64,000 nucleotides of DNA from Pseudomonadota bacterium (GTDB lineage Bacteria > Pseudomonadota > Alphaproteobacteria > Micropepsales > Micropepsaceae): positions 84,361-148,360 of the forward strand of contig JAFEEQ010000025.1 in the NCBI GenBank assembly GCA_018241025.1, given 5' to 3'. Every line of letters starts with the position of its first letter. Within the stretch, counting starts at the first letter, position 1. A model generated the notes under the pieces. The model was given only the letters and a program-made list of their open reading frames with translations, was not told the DNA's origin and ran no database searches. The position numbers and the translations under genes were made by a program. This document shows positions 1-9,575 of the stretch, one piece after another.

Positions 1-984
1 AAGCCGCCGGGATTGAATTGGCGACTCGATACTCCGCGTGCGGGAGACGTCGTTCCTGCGCTTTTGGTGGCGGACTCACCTCTCGCCGACGACGTCACCC
101 ACGCCGTCAACGGCAAATCAGGGTTCGGATTTGAGATCGCGGGGCGGGAGCCCTTGGCGGGGCGTGCAGCGAAGGAATTGCATGCCGCGATCGTCGAGCG
201 GGTGAAGGCAGATGGCTTCGCCACCCTGGTTGTCCCTGCCCATGCGCTCGACGACAAATGCGCCACGGCCGAGTGCGATGCACTGCATGGCATGCGGCGC
301 ATTGAGCTGGAGAGCCTCTATGAGGATCTCTTCGGCCGTGTCGCCCTGCCGTTGATCGACGATTCCTGGTTCGCCGAAGTGCGGGCCTCCAAACCCAACT
401 GGCTTTATGAACCGCTGAAGCGGACGATCGACATCGTTCTATCCGGGCTTGCGCTGGTTCTGCTGTCCCCTGTGTGGCTCGTGATCGCGCTGGCGCTCAC
501 CGTTCAGGGCGGGCCGCCGCTGATCTTCCAGGAGCGGGTCGGACGCGACGGCAAGACCTTCGCACTGCTGAAATTCCGCACCATGCTGTTCGACGACGGC
601 GAAGATCCGGAAAAGAAGAAGCATAACCGCATCACGAAGATCGGCGCATTCCTGCGCCGCACGCAGCTCGACGAGGCGCCGCAGTTCTGGAACGTGCTTC
701 GCGGCGACCTGTCGTTGATCGGACCGCGGCCGGAAATCCCCCACCTCGTCGCCACCTATGCCGCTGAGATACCGTACTATCTGGAGCGGCATTCTATCCG
801 GCCGGGCATTTCTGGATGGGCCCAGATCAAGCACGCCTCGCCGCCCAAATTCGGCCTCGACGTCGAAGCGACGCGGGAAAAACTGTCCTACGACCTCTAC
901 TATCTGCGGCATCGTTCGATCGCGATGGAGATCGCGGTCATCCTCGGAACGTTGAAGCAGCTGCTCGGCGGCTCCAGCCGCTGA
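1..984 (+). CDS. Sugar transferase (polyprenyl glycosylphosphotransferase), 5' end outside window
   Basis: This is the C-terminal part of an initiating sugar transferase for exopolysaccharide or O-antigen, an inner-membrane enzyme that moves a sugar-1-phosphate from a nucleotide sugar to undecaprenyl phosphate. The bacterial sugar transferase domain fills the last ~190 residues: one hydrophobic helix (IDIVLSGLALVLLSPVWL), then FQERVGRDGKTF, KFRTM, LRRTQLDEAPQFWNVLRGD and the hallmark SLIGPRPE, and PGISGWAQI. The preceding region, including LYEDLFGRVALPLIDDSWF, matches the CoA-binding-like linker of WcaJ/EpsE-type enzymes, which normally follows several more membrane helices. The frame is open back to base 1 and the only in-window start is a TTG at 13, so the gene most likely begins upstream. 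Confidence 0.88.
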   Translation, partial: KPPGLNWRLDTPRAGDVVPALLVADSPLADDVTHAVNGKSGFGFEIAGREPLAGRAAKELHAAIVERVKADGFATLVVPAHALDDKCATAECDALHGMRRIELESLYEDLFGRVALPLIDDSWFAEVRASKPNWLYEPLKRTIDIVLSGLALVLLSPVWLVIALALTVQGGPPLIFQERVGRDGKTFALLKFRTMLFDDGEDPEKKKHNRITKIGAFLRRTQLDEAPQFWNVLRGDLSLIGPRPEIPHLVATYAAEIPYYLERHSIRPGISGWAQIKHASPPKFGLDVEATREKLSYDLYYLRHRSIAMEIAVILGTLKQLLGGSSR

Positions 985-1056
985 AACGGAAGCAGGTGCG
1001 CATTCGCCTGTGCCGGGGTAGATAGTCTGTCGTCCGAGAACATCCTGGATTGTCGA

Positions 1057-2268
1057 ATGGCCAAGATCCGCTCCGCCCGCGTCATCGTCTGCTCGCCCGG
1101 GCGCAACTTCGTCACCCTGAAGATCGAGACCGAGGACGGCTTGACCGGGCTCGGCGACGCGACGCTGAACGGCCGCGAGCTGAGCGTGGCGAGCTATCTC
1201 ACCGATCATGTCATCCCTTGCCTGATCGGCCGCGACGCGCATCAGATCGAGGACATCTGGCAGTATCTCTATCGCGGTGCCTATTGGCGGCGCGGGCCGG
1301 TGACGATGTCGGCCATCGCCGCGGTCGACACCGCGCTGTGGGACATCAAGGGCAAGGTCGCGGGCCTGCCGGTCTATCAGCTGCTCGGCGGCGCCTGCCG
1401 CGAGGGCGTGATGGTCTATGGTCATGCTAATGGCGCGACGGTGGAAGAGACCGTCGCCGAGGCGATGAAATACAAGGCCGAGGGCTACAAGGCGATCCGT
1501 CTGCAATCGGGCGTGCCGGGTCTTGCCTCGACCTACGGCGTTTCGAAGGACAAGAAGTTCTACGAGCCGGCCGACGCCGATCTGCCGACCGAGAATGTCT
1601 GGTCGACGCCCAAATACATGCGCAGCGTGCCGGAGCTGTTTGCGAAAGCGCGCGAGGCGCTCGGTTGGGACGTGCATCTGCTGCACGACGTGCATCACCG
1701 GCTGACGCCGATCGAGGCGGGAAGGCTGGGCAAGGATCTCGAACCGTATCGCCCGTTCTGGCTCGAAGACGCGGTGGCGGCAGAAAACCAGGCCGGCTTT
1801 CGCACCATCCGCCAGCACACCACGACGCCGCTCGCGGTCGGCGAGGTGTTCAACACGATCTGGGACGCCAAGCAGCTGATCGAAGAGCAGCTGATCGACT
1901 ATATCCGCATGACGGTGGTGCATGGCGGCGGCATCACCCATCTGCGCCGCGTCGCGAGCCTTGCCGATCTCAACCATGTGCGCACCGGCTGCCACGGCGC
2001 GACAGACCTGTCGCCGGTCTGCATGGCGGCGGCGCTGCATTTCGACATCTCGGTGCCGAATTTCGGCGTGCAGGAATACATGCTGCACACGAAGGAGACC
2101 GACAAGGTCTTCCCGCATGCCTACACCTTCAAGGACGGCATGCTGCATCCGGGCGAGGCCCCGGGGCTCGGCGTCGAAATCGACGAAGACCTGGCGGCGA
2201 AGTATCCCTACAGGCGCGCCTATCTGCCGGTGAACCGTCTCGAAGACGGCAGCATGACGAACTGGTGA
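1057..2268 (+). CDS. manD: D-mannonate dehydratase (enolase superfamily)
   Basis: This enzyme dehydrates D-mannonate to 2-keto-3-deoxygluconate in uronic acid catabolism. The 403-residue length is normal for ManD. The Mg2+ ligands are visible as D211 (in HLLHDVHH), E237 (WLEDAV) and E263 (VGEVFN), with R148, Y160 and H213 at the positions used for catalysis in the characterised Novosphingobium enzyme (numbering shifted by one, from memory). The [11 protein letters not shown] and NFGVQEYM segments are typical of the family. Some ManD subgroup members have low activity, so the physiological substrate is inferred. The stop codon overlaps the GTG start of the following GH31 gene, so the two are probably translated together. 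No uronate isomerase or mannonate reductase is nearby. Confidence 0.9.
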   Translation: MAKIRSARVIVCSPGRNFVTLKIETEDGLTGLGDATLNGRELSVASYLTDHVIPCLIGRDAHQIEDIWQYLYRGAYWRRGPVTMSAIAAVDTALWDIKGKVAGLPVYQLLGGACREGVMVYGHANGATVEETVAEAMKYKAEGYKAIRLQSGVPGLASTYGVSKDKKFYEPADADLPTENVWSTPKYMRSVPELFAKAREALGWDVHLLHDVHHRLTPIEAGRLGKDLEPYRPFWLEDAVAAENQAGFRTIRQHTTTPLAVGEVFNTIWDAKQLIEEQLIDYIRMTVVHGGGITHLRRVASLADLNHVRTGCHGATDLSPVCMAAALHFDISVPNFGVQEYMLHTKETDKVFPHAYTFKDGMLHPGEAPGLGVEIDEDLAAKYPYRRAYLPVNRLEDGSMTNW

Positions 2269-4595
2269 GCACGCTCGCCAACCCGCCGGTCTTCCGTCTC
2301 GCCGATGAAGACGGTAATCGCCTGACCTTCGTTAGCGACGGGCCCGCGGTCGCTTATGTCTTCGTGCTCGAAAAGCACATCATGCGAGTGATGGTCCTGC
2401 CCGACGGCAAGATCAAGCATTCGAAAAGCTGGGCCATCGCCATCGGCCGGGACGACGTGCCCGCGAGCGGGCGCGACCGCTTCGACCTGTCCGGATTCCG
2501 GCTTCCCGATTTCGCCATCGACGACACGCAGGACGGCAAGATCGTCGTCGAGACGGCCTGGCTGCGCCTCACCATCGGTCTACGCGGCTTTCTCTGCACC
2601 TGGGAGAGTTACGACGATACGGCGGACGGTCTGGTCGAGGTCCTGAAAGACCGGCCGACCCAGGCCTACAATTTCGGCTGGTGGGACGATCGCGTGCACC
2701 ACTACCTCGTGCGCGAGCCGGGCGAGATGTATTTCGGCCTCGGCGAGCGCTCCGGCGCGGTGGACCGCGCGGGACGCCGCTTCCGCATGAACAATGTCGA
2801 CGCGATGGGCTATGACGCGAAGACGTCGGACCCGCTCTACAAGCACATTCCCTATTACATCACGCGCAAGCCGAATGGCGCGACGGTGGGGCTGTTCTAC
2901 GACACGCTGTCGGACTGCACCTTCGACATGGGCTGCGAGCGCAGCAACTATCACGGCCTGTTCCGCAGTTTCGTCGCCGACCACGGCGATCTCGACTATT
3001 ACGTCATCGGCCACGATATCCAGGGCATCGTCGCAGGCTTCACCTGGCTGACCGGCTCGCCGGCCTTCCTGCCGAAATGGGCGCTCGGCTATTCCGGCTC
3101 GACGATGAGCTATACCGACCGGCCGGATGCGCAAGCCGCGATGATGGAGTTCATCGCGAAGTGCAAGGAACACGACATCCTGTGCGACTCCTTCCATCTC
3201 TCGTCTGGCTATACCTCCATCGGCGACAAGCGTTACGTCTTCCACTGGAACCGCGACAAGTTTCCCGATCCTGCGGCCTTCGTGCGGTCTTATGCCGAGA
3301 AAGGCGTGCGGCTGATCCCGAACATCAAGCCGGCGCTGCTGCACGATCATCCGCTGTTCGCCGAGGCGCGCGACAAGGGTCTGCTGATCACCGACGGAGA
3401 CGGAGCGCCGGAATGGGTGCAGTTCTGGGGTGCGCACGGCGCCTATCTCGATTTTACCAATCCGAAGACGCTGGCGTGGTGGAAGGAGAAGGTGACGATG
3501 TCTCTCCTCGTGCCCGGCATGGCCGGGACGTGGAACGACAACAATGAGTTCGAGATCGTCTCGCCGTGCGCACAGGCGAAGATCGGTCCCGCCATCGAGA
3601 CCAAGCCGCTGCAAACCATGCTGATGATGCGCGCCTCGCGTGAGGCCCAGCTCGCGCGCGCGCCGGACAAGCGGCCGTTCCTCGTCTCGCGCAGCGGCGC
3701 GGCGGGGATGCAGCGCTACGTCCAGACCTGGTCGGGCGACAATTATACGAGCTGGGAAACGCTCAAATGGAACATCCGCATGGGTCTCGGCCTCGCGCTC
3801 AGCGGCGTATCGAACACCGGCCATGATGTCGGCGGCTTCGACGGGCCGAAGCCGGATGCGGAGCTGTTCGCACGCTGGGTCGGCTTCGGCATCTTCATGC
3901 CGCGCTTTTCGATCCATTCCTGGAACACCGACCGCAGCGCCAACGAACCCTGGATGCATCCCGGCGTCACGCCGGTGGTGCGCGACCTGATCAAGTTGCG
4001 CTATCGCCTGCTGCCCTATCTTTATGATCTCAGCCATCGCTACGCGACGCTCTACGAGCCGATCATTCGGCCGGCCTTTCACGACTTCCCCGACGATCCG
4101 AGGTGCTTCGAAGATAGCGACGACATGCTGCTCGGGCCGTCGCTGCTGGTCGTGGCGGTGGTCGAGAAAGGCGCGGCGACGCGCAAGGTCTATCTGCCGG
4201 CGGGCGAAACCTGGTTCGACTGGTGGACGGGCGAGATCTTCGAGGGCGGACAGACCGTGACGCGGCCCGCGCCGATCGACCGCCCGCCGCTCTTCGCCCG
4301 CGCGGGCAGCGTGATCGCGCTCAACATCGCCGAGCAGCATTTCGGTTCGCGGGCCGATACGCGCGGCTTCGCGGTGTTCCCGGTCGCCGAAGGAGCCTTC
4401 TCCGACGACATCTACGACGACGACGGCGAGTCGCTCGATCCGGCCGCAATCATCTGGCGGGTCGCTGTGACTTGCACGCGGGACGAGATCGCCATCGCGG
4501 TGACGGCCGGCGATGCGCCCGCCGACGCGCCGATCATCCTGCCGGCGACCGAGACCCGCCGCGTCACCGTCACCGGCGGGCGGCGCGTTGACTGA
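2265..4595 (+). CDS. GH31 family alpha-glucosidase/xylosidase
   Basis: This is a glycoside hydrolase family 31 retaining enzyme of about 776 residues, expected to release alpha-linked glucose or xylose from oligosaccharides. An N-terminal beta-sandwich precedes the catalytic barrel. The nucleophile Asp lies in [11 protein letters not shown] (about residue 425) and the acid/base Asp in WSGDNYTSW (about 492), and GHDVGGF and FSIHSWNTD are also typical. I chose the GTG at 2265 because it overlaps the ManD stop (GTGA) and gives a family-like N-terminus. The frame is open further upstream only as an artefact across manD. No signal peptide is evident, so it probably acts on imported sugars. Exact linkage specificity cannot be read from the sequence. 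Confidence 0.88.
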   Translation: MSTLANPPVFRLADEDGNRLTFVSDGPAVAYVFVLEKHIMRVMVLPDGKIKHSKSWAIAIGRDDVPASGRDRFDLSGFRLPDFAIDDTQDGKIVVETAWLRLTIGLRGFLCTWESYDDTADGLVEVLKDRPTQAYNFGWWDDRVHHYLVREPGEMYFGLGERSGAVDRAGRRFRMNNVDAMGYDAKTSDPLYKHIPYYITRKPNGATVGLFYDTLSDCTFDMGCERSNYHGLFRSFVADHGDLDYYVIGHDIQGIVAGFTWLTGSPAFLPKWALGYSGSTMSYTDRPDAQAAMMEFIAKCKEHDILCDSFHLSSGYTSIGDKRYVFHWNRDKFPDPAAFVRSYAEKGVRLIPNIKPALLHDHPLFAEARDKGLLITDGDGAPEWVQFWGAHGAYLDFTNPKTLAWWKEKVTMSLLVPGMAGTWNDNNEFEIVSPCAQAKIGPAIETKPLQTMLMMRASREAQLARAPDKRPFLVSRSGAAGMQRYVQTWSGDNYTSWETLKWNIRMGLGLALSGVSNTGHDVGGFDGPKPDAELFARWVGFGIFMPRFSIHSWNTDRSANEPWMHPGVTPVVRDLIKLRYRLLPYLYDLSHRYATLYEPIIRPAFHDFPDDPRCFEDSDDMLLGPSLLVVAVVEKGAATRKVYLPAGETWFDWWTGEIFEGGQTVTRPAPIDRPPLFARAGSVIALNIAEQHFGSRADTRGFAVFPVAEGAFSDDIYDDDGESLDPAAIIWRVAVTCTRDEIAIAVTAGDAPADAPIILPATETRRVTVTGGRRVD

Positions 4596-4640
4596 CGCTG
4601 CGGCACGCCGCTTAGCTTCGCCCGATACCGGAGACCCAGA

Positions 4641-5459
4641 ATGAACAGCCCGACGACCGATGCCGCCATGCCCCTGACGCCGGCCGGGACGCATCGCTGG
4701 TCGACTTTCGCGGGTCCCGAATGGAGCAATCCGGGCGGCGGGCTCTGGGGCGGCTATGCCATTGGCCTCGCCATCCGCGTGCTCGACGCCGAGCCCACCG
4801 CCACCGGCGAAGCCCTGTCGCTCACGCTCACCTATGCCGCCGCGCTGCCTTCAGGGCCGATCGATGTGCGCACGCGCTGCCTGCGCCAGGGCCGTTCCAT
4901 CGGCGTCTGGGAAGTCGAATTGCGGCCGGGCGGCAGCGACCAGGTCGGCGTCCACGCCGTCGTCACGATGGCGCAGCGCCCCGCGACGCCACCCTTCGAG
5001 TTCGCCAAGATGCCCGAGGTCCCGGGTCCCGAGACGCTTCCGAAACAGGAATTCGATGGCCCGTCGCAACACTACGGCGCCTCCGCTTTCGAACGCCGCA
5101 TGTTCGGGAACTTCATGCCCGAGGCGGGCGGCACCAGCGCGCTTTCCCATGCCTGGGTCCGGCCGCGCCGCGGACCCTTCGACAAGGCGATGCTCGGCAT
5201 GGTGACGGATTTCTCGCCGCCGCGTTCGATGTACGCGCTCGGCCGCACCATCAGCACGACAACGCTGTCGCTCACCGTCTATCTCCATGCGACGGAGGAA
5301 GAACTCGCGGCGATCGGCGAGGATTTCATCCTGATCGAATGCGACGGCCGTGTCGGCTCGCGCGGCGCATCGGATGAGCGCTCGAGCTACTGGAGTCGCG
5401 ACGGCAAACTGCTGGCGACCAGCGAACAGCTGGCGTGGTATCGGGAACGGCCAGCCTAG
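4641..5459 (+). CDS. Thioesterase-like (double hotdog) family protein
   Basis: The 272-residue protein resembles TesB-like or thioesterase-superfamily acyl-CoA thioesterases with two hotdog folds. The N-terminal half contains the GGGLWGGYAIGLAIRVL segment that forms the central helix of the first hotdog, and the second half ends in the strand FILIECDGRVGSRGASDERSSYW, which usually carries the conserved Asp/Ser region of the second domain. It should hydrolyse acyl-CoA to free acid and CoA in the cytoplasm. It lies 45 bp after the GH31 gene on the same strand, and an imperfect GGAG site precedes the ATG. A link to the sugar genes is not obvious, and co-transcription is only inferred from spacing. 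Confidence 0.75.
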   Translation: MNSPTTDAAMPLTPAGTHRWSTFAGPEWSNPGGGLWGGYAIGLAIRVLDAEPTATGEALSLTLTYAAALPSGPIDVRTRCLRQGRSIGVWEVELRPGGSDQVGVHAVVTMAQRPATPPFEFAKMPEVPGPETLPKQEFDGPSQHYGASAFERRMFGNFMPEAGGTSALSHAWVRPRRGPFDKAMLGMVTDFSPPRSMYALGRTISTTTLSLTVYLHATEEELAAIGEDFILIECDGRVGSRGASDERSSYWSRDGKLLATSEQLAWYRERPA

Positions 5460-5468
5460 CGCCCTCGT

Positions 5469-5544
5469 CCTTCGACAGGCTCAGGATGAGGGCTATTGCA
5501 GGATCGGATGCCGATCCAATCCACCATCCTGAGCCTGTCGAAGG
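5469..5544. repeat. Palindromic intergenic repeat (REP-like)
   Basis: Two perfect 20-bp arms (5469-5488 and 5525-5544, CCTTCGACAGGCTCAGGATG and its complement) enclose a second smaller palindrome, GGATCGG-ATG-CCGATCC at 5501-5517. The element lies between convergent genes and could fold as a bidirectional terminator. The same arm sequence, less perfect, recurs at 15013-15070. This type of dispersed repeat is common in alphaproteobacterial genomes. Confidence 0.85.
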
Positions 5545-5556
5545 ATGGCGGGAAGC

Positions 5557-6795
5557 TCAATCCGCAATCGCCGAATACACGATGCTCTTCAGCTGGCCGC
5601 GGAAGTTGAAAGCGCCGCTCGGCATCAGCTGGGTCATGAACACGACCGCGAGATCGTCCACGGCATCGACCCAGAAGATCGTGCTCGCCGCGCCGCCCCA
5701 ATACCAGTCGGTGCCGGCGATGCTGCCCGATTGCACGCTGTCGAGCGTACAGGCGAACCCAAGACCGAAGCCGACGCCCTCATTGGCGGTCTCGGAGAAT
5801 CCGCCGATCGCCATCTGGGTGAGGTCCTTGTTGTCTTTCAGATGGTTGCGGTGCATCAGCTCGATGGTGCGAGGTCCCAGGATGCGCGCGCCGTCGAGCT
5901 CGCCGCCGCGGCGGAGCATCTCACAGAAGCGGACATAGTCCGCCGTCGTGCCGGTGAGGCCGCCGCCGCCGGAGAAAAAGCTCGGCTCCTTCAGGTACGT
6001 GCTCTTCTCAGGATCGTCGACGAGATGGAGCTTCTTGTCGGCGCCACGGCGGTAATTGGCGGCGAAGCGTGGCAGCTTCTCTTTGGCGACGGTGAACGCG
6101 GTATCGACCATTTTCAGCGGGCCGAAGATTTCGTCTGCCAGGAATTTATCGAAACGCTTGCCCGAGATGATCTCGACGAGCGCGCCGCAGACATCGGTCG
6201 AGAGCGAATACATCCAGCGCTCGCCGGGCTGGTAACGCAGCGGCACGCGGCCGAGCTTCTGCACGAATTCGCGCAGCGTCTCGCCTTCGCCGCGGCGGAC
6301 GCCCACCTTGGCGTATTCCTTGTCGACCGGATGGGCGGTGTCCGGCGCGCCGAGCGCGGCCAGTGCGTTGCCATAGGTGATGCCGCCGGTGTGGCACAGC
6401 ATGTCGCGCATGCTGACGGGACGGTTCGGCTTCGCGGTCTCCATCGCATTGCCTTCGCCCGAGACCCAGACGCGATGGTCGCGCCATTCGGGGATGAAGC
6501 GGTGCACCGGATCGTTCAGCTGGAAATAGCCGCGCTCGTACAGCATCATCAGCGCGACCGAAGTGATCGGCTTGCTCATCGAATAGATGCGGAAGATGGC
6601 GTCGTCGACCATCGGCCTGGCGCGCTCGCGGTCCATCTGGCCGAGCGATGCGAAATAGGCGAGATGGCCCTTGCGCGTCACCGCCACCTGGCAACCGGCG
6701 ATCTTGCCGTTGTCGATGTAGGAACGCTTCAGGTGATCGGAAATGCGGTCGAGCCGTCCGGCGGCGAAGCCCGCGGCTTTCGGATTGGTCTCCAT
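5557..6795 (-). CDS. Serine hydrolase of the beta-lactamase (class C/esterase) family
   Basis: This 412-residue protein has the penicillin-binding/beta-lactamase fold used by class C beta-lactamases, EstB-type esterases and D-aminopeptidases. The SxxK nucleophile motif is S72-M-S-K75 and the Tyr motif is YSL in ERWMYSLSTD. No signal peptide is seen, which argues for a cytoplasmic esterase rather than a beta-lactamase. The start at METNPK was chosen because an AGGGAG site lies directly upstream, and a start ten codons earlier would run into the preceding gene. It is 11 bp downstream of the DUF3089 hydrolase gene and is probably the last gene of that operon. Substrate unknown. Confidence 0.85.
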   Translation of the reverse strand: METNPKAAGFAAGRLDRISDHLKRSYIDNGKIAGCQVAVTRKGHLAYFASLGQMDRERARPMVDDAIFRIYSMSKPITSVALMMLYERGYFQLNDPVHRFIPEWRDHRVWVSGEGNAMETAKPNRPVSMRDMLCHTGGITYGNALAALGAPDTAHPVDKEYAKVGVRRGEGETLREFVQKLGRVPLRYQPGERWMYSLSTDVCGALVEIISGKRFDKFLADEIFGPLKMVDTAFTVAKEKLPRFAANYRRGADKKLHLVDDPEKSTYLKEPSFFSGGGGLTGTTADYVRFCEMLRRGGELDGARILGPRTIELMHRNHLKDNKDLTQMAIGGFSETANEGVGFGLGFACTLDSVQSGSIAGTDWYWGGAASTIFWVDAVDDLAVVFMTQLMPSGAFNFRGQLKSIVYSAIAD

Positions 6796-6806
6796 GTCGT
6801 TCTCCC

Positions 6807-7973
6807 TTATTGCGCCTTCAGCCATGCGGCGCTTTGGCTGCGTACGATGTCGAGCAGGTTGCCCATGAACAGGTTCATGTCGATGAGGTGCAGGCCCCAG
6901 ACGGGAGATACCTTGCCGTCGATCAGTGTGTCGCCCGAGATATCGTCGGTGCGCGGATCGGCGGGGTCGCCATGCACGGCGATGGAAAGATAGTTGCCGC
7001 TGTCGTTATGCGCGCATTCGGCGGTCAGCAGACCGGGAAGGCTGACGAAAGGCGTCGTCACGGTCTTGCCCTTGACCCAGCTTTCGCCGGTGGTCGGCGG
7101 CGAGTTGCCGAAGCCTCGCCAGCTGGTCGCCAGATACGCATGCACCGCGCCGCCGTCGAGCGCGGCCGGGTTCACGCAGGCCGCTTCCGTGCCGGGCTTG
7201 TCGGCCTTGGTGAAGAAGCTGTTCGAGGGCGGCACCGTCGCACGGAACGAGGCGAAGGCGATGACGCAGCCGGGCGTCGTGTCGGAATGACAAAGCGGCA
7301 CCGACTGGAAATCGCGGCCCATGTCCTTGCCGGTGGGCACGGTGAGGCGCGTACCGCCGAGAATCGCAAGGACGAGCTGCTTCTGAACGGGCTTGCCGTC
7401 GATCTCGTTCTTGATCAGCGCCGTGAGCACGCCGGAACCCTGGCTGTGCCCGATCAGGACGACGCCGCGGCCCTTGTTGTAATGGGCGAGGTAGTAGTTC
7501 CAGGCGTCGACCACGTCGTGATAGCCGATATAGGGATCGGCCGGCAGCGCCATCGGCTTGCCGGTCTGGCGCGCGACGAGCGACATCAGCGTGTACTGGC
7601 GGTAGAGCGGCGCATAGGTCCGGCACACGCCGGCAAAGCGGGCGAATTGCTGCACCACCACGCTCCTCTCTTCCGGTCCGGGATTCATGTCGCTGACCAC
7701 GCTCTGGTCGAACGACACCGTGGGATAGACATAGAAGCAGTCGACCGGCGGATCCGATGCCGGTGTGAATTTCTCGGGCGTCAGCGTGCCATCGGCAGCA
7801 ACCACGGTCGCGTCCTCGTCGACCGTGCAGGCATCGGTGCGGCCCGGCAGGCAAAGCCAGCTGGCGCCGTTGCCGTAGTCGTTCTGCGGCATGGCCGGCG
7901 CATCGGCGGCGAGTGCAAGGCCGCTCGTCGCCAGAATTGCGGCCAAGCCGAGAATGCTCCCGATCTTCCGCAT
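6807..7973 (-). CDS. Secreted DUF3089 alpha/beta hydrolase
   Basis: The 388-residue protein begins with a Sec-type signal peptide (MRKIGSILGLAAILATSGLALA, cleavage after ALA) and carries a DUF3089 alpha/beta-hydrolase domain. The nucleophile elbow is GHSQGS with Ser at about residue 177, and the conserved DCFYVYPTV strand and WGLHLIDMNLFMGNLL tail are present. It is expected to be periplasmic or exported and to hydrolyse an ester or amide. The start is supported by a GGAGGG site 5-6 bp upstream. It precedes the beta-lactamase-fold hydrolase gene by 11 bp, and both follow the MFS exporter on the same strand. Substrate is not predictable. Confidence 0.85.
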   Translation of the reverse strand: MRKIGSILGLAAILATSGLALAADAPAMPQNDYGNGASWLCLPGRTDACTVDEDATVVAADGTLTPEKFTPASDPPVDCFYVYPTVSFDQSVVSDMNPGPEERSVVVQQFARFAGVCRTYAPLYRQYTLMSLVARQTGKPMALPADPYIGYHDVVDAWNYYLAHYNKGRGVVLIGHSQGSGVLTALIKNEIDGKPVQKQLVLAILGGTRLTVPTGKDMGRDFQSVPLCHSDTTPGCVIAFASFRATVPPSNSFFTKADKPGTEAACVNPAALDGGAVHAYLATSWRGFGNSPPTTGESWVKGKTVTTPFVSLPGLLTAECAHNDSGNYLSIAVHGDPADPRTDDISGDTLIDGKVSPVWGLHLIDMNLFMGNLLDIVRSQSAAWLKAQ

Positions 7974-8055
7974 GGTCCCTCCCGATCTTGTTGTTGGGGA
8001 AAGTATGCGCGCGGCTTCGCGTGGCGGTCCAATGAAAATCCGGCGGGGTTGCGGC

Positions 8056-9435
8056 TCAGCTCCCGCTTCCTGCTGCAAGACCCGTGCGATCAAAAAGCCG
8101 CAGGCTCGAAACCAGCGCCGCGACGACGGCGAAGCCGACACCGGCATAGAGCGCGGTCACCGCGCCCATCGCGGGCACGAGCGAGAAGCAGAGCGCGACC
8201 AGCGCCGCGCCGATGGTCTGGCCGAGCAGGCGGGCGGTGCCGAGCATGCCGCTCGCCCCGCCGCTGCGCGACAAGGGTGCCGAGCCGATCATCGCGCGGT
8301 TGTTGGGCGACTGGAACAGGCCGAAGCCGCAGCCTGCCAGCGCCATGCGCCAGACGATGTCCGGAATGGTCGCGTGTTCCGGCAGGAGCGCGAGCGCCAG
8401 CAATCCCGAAGCGAAGACCAGCAATCCGAGCCCGCCGAGCAACCCCGCGGGATAGCGGTCGGCGAGGCGGCCGGCGATGGGCGAGACGATCGCGATCGCG
8501 ATGGGCCAAGGCGTGATCATCAATCCGGTCTCGACGGCGGAGTAGTGCAGGTTGGTCTGCAGCAGGAAGGGCAGCGATACCATCGCCAGCATCTGTCCGC
8601 TGAAGGAACAGATCGACGTGCCGATGGAGAGCGCGAACATCGGAATGCGCATCAGGTCGATGGGCAGCATCGGCAGCGCCGCCGTCGCCTCGCGCCGCAC
8701 CATCAGCCAGCCGATGCCGATCGTGGCGGCGATCTCGACCGCGAAGAGCAGGACCGACTCGCCATGGCCGAAGGCGTCGATGCTGCCGATCAGCAGGGCG
8801 AACATCGCCGCGACCAGGATCGCGCCGGGAATATCGAAAGCGTGCGGTGCGCGCGGCGTTTGGGGCAGGGCGCGTAGCGCGACGGCGACTGCGACGATGC
8901 CGAAGGGGATGTTCACCGCGAAGAGCCAGGGCCAGCTCGCCGTCGCCAGGATCGCCGCCGCCGCGGTCGGCCCGGCCGCCGCCGAGACCGCGACGATGAG
9001 CGTGTTGATCGACAATCCGCGCCCGAGTTGGCTGTGCGGATAGATGAAGCGGATCAGCGCGGAGTTCACGCTCATGATGCCGGCGCCGCCGAAGCCCTGG
9101 ACCACGCGGGCAAGTGCGAGCACCGGCAGGCTGTCCGACAGGGCGCAGAACAGCGACGCCAGCGTGAAAAGCACGAGACCGGCGATATAGATCCGGCGAT
9201 AGCCGACGATGTCGCCCAGCGCGGCGAGCGGCAGGAGCGAGATGGTGACGGCGAGCTGGTAGCCGTTGACGATCCAGATCGACAGGGCCGGGTTGGTGTT
9301 GAGGTCTTTGGCGATGGTCGGCAGCGCGACATTGGCGATGGCCGAATCCATCACCGCCATGGTGACGCCGAGCGCGATGGTGAGGATGGCGAGATAGCGC
9401 TGGGGGACGGGGAGGCCGTCGGGGGCGGTGGTCAT
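8056..9435 (-). CDS. MFS transporter, DHA2 (EmrB/QacA-like) type
   Basis: The 459-residue polytopic membrane protein is a major facilitator of the drug:H+ antiporter-2 kind, with about 14 predicted helices. The motif C-like signature of antiporters is visible at the start (ALGVTMAVMDSAIANVALPTIA, Asp in helix 1), and motif A is LGDIVGYRRIYI in the loop after helix 2. It is likely to export a hydrophobic compound by proton antiport. It is transcribed with the flanking minus-strand hydrolase and acyl-CoA dehydrogenase genes but is separated from the latter by a 120-bp palindromic element. No regulator is adjacent. Cargo unknown. Confidence 0.9.
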   Translation of the reverse strand: MTTAPDGLPVPQRYLAILTIALGVTMAVMDSAIANVALPTIAKDLNTNPALSIWIVNGYQLAVTISLLPLAALGDIVGYRRIYIAGLVLFTLASLFCALSDSLPVLALARVVQGFGGAGIMSVNSALIRFIYPHSQLGRGLSINTLIVAVSAAAGPTAAAAILATASWPWLFAVNIPFGIVAVAVALRALPQTPRAPHAFDIPGAILVAAMFALLIGSIDAFGHGESVLLFAVEIAATIGIGWLMVRREATAALPMLPIDLMRIPMFALSIGTSICSFSGQMLAMVSLPFLLQTNLHYSAVETGLMITPWPIAIAIVSPIAGRLADRYPAGLLGGLGLLVFASGLLALALLPEHATIPDIVWRMALAGCGFGLFQSPNNRAMIGSAPLSRSGGASGMLGTARLLGQTIGAALVALCFSLVPAMGAVTALYAGVGFAVVAALVSSLRLFDRTGLAAGSGS

Positions 9436-9444
9436 GGCAGTCTT

Positions 9445-9567
9445 TTACCTCCCATGAAAGGGGAGGTCGAAAAATCCGGCGGATTTTTCGGGAGGGGTCC
9501 AACACCGAATCCGATCCCGCCCGAAATTTGCCGCGCAAATTTCGACCTCCCCTTTCAGGGGAGGTAA
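9445..9567. repeat. Composite palindromic element with nested hairpins
   Basis: Outer arms of 26 bp (9445-9470 and 9542-9567) are inverted copies with one mismatch, each itself a hairpin around CCTCCCCTTTCAGGGGAGG. Inside lie two further perfect hairpins, GAAAAATCC-GGC-GGATTTTTC and CGAAATTTG-CCG-CGCAAATTTCG. The whole fills the gap between the acyl-CoA dehydrogenase and MFS genes and looks like a mobile-type palindromic repeat rather than a simple terminator. Confidence 0.8.
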
Positions 9568-9575
9568 AGGGACGC

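Noticed and set aside
439..2148. A 569-codon minus-strand frame opposite the sugar transferase and manD
   Set aside because: Both plus-strand genes have complete family motifs, and the antisense product is His/Arg-rich with no family.
5557..6795. Calling this hydrolase a class C beta-lactamase (AmpC)
   Set aside because: There is no signal peptide and the Tyr motif is YSL rather than YAN, so resistance function is not supported.
6648..8516. A 622-codon plus-strand frame opposite the hydrolase genes
   Set aside because: Antisense to the DUF3089, serine hydrolase and MFS genes, all with intact catalytic motifs and ribosome sites.
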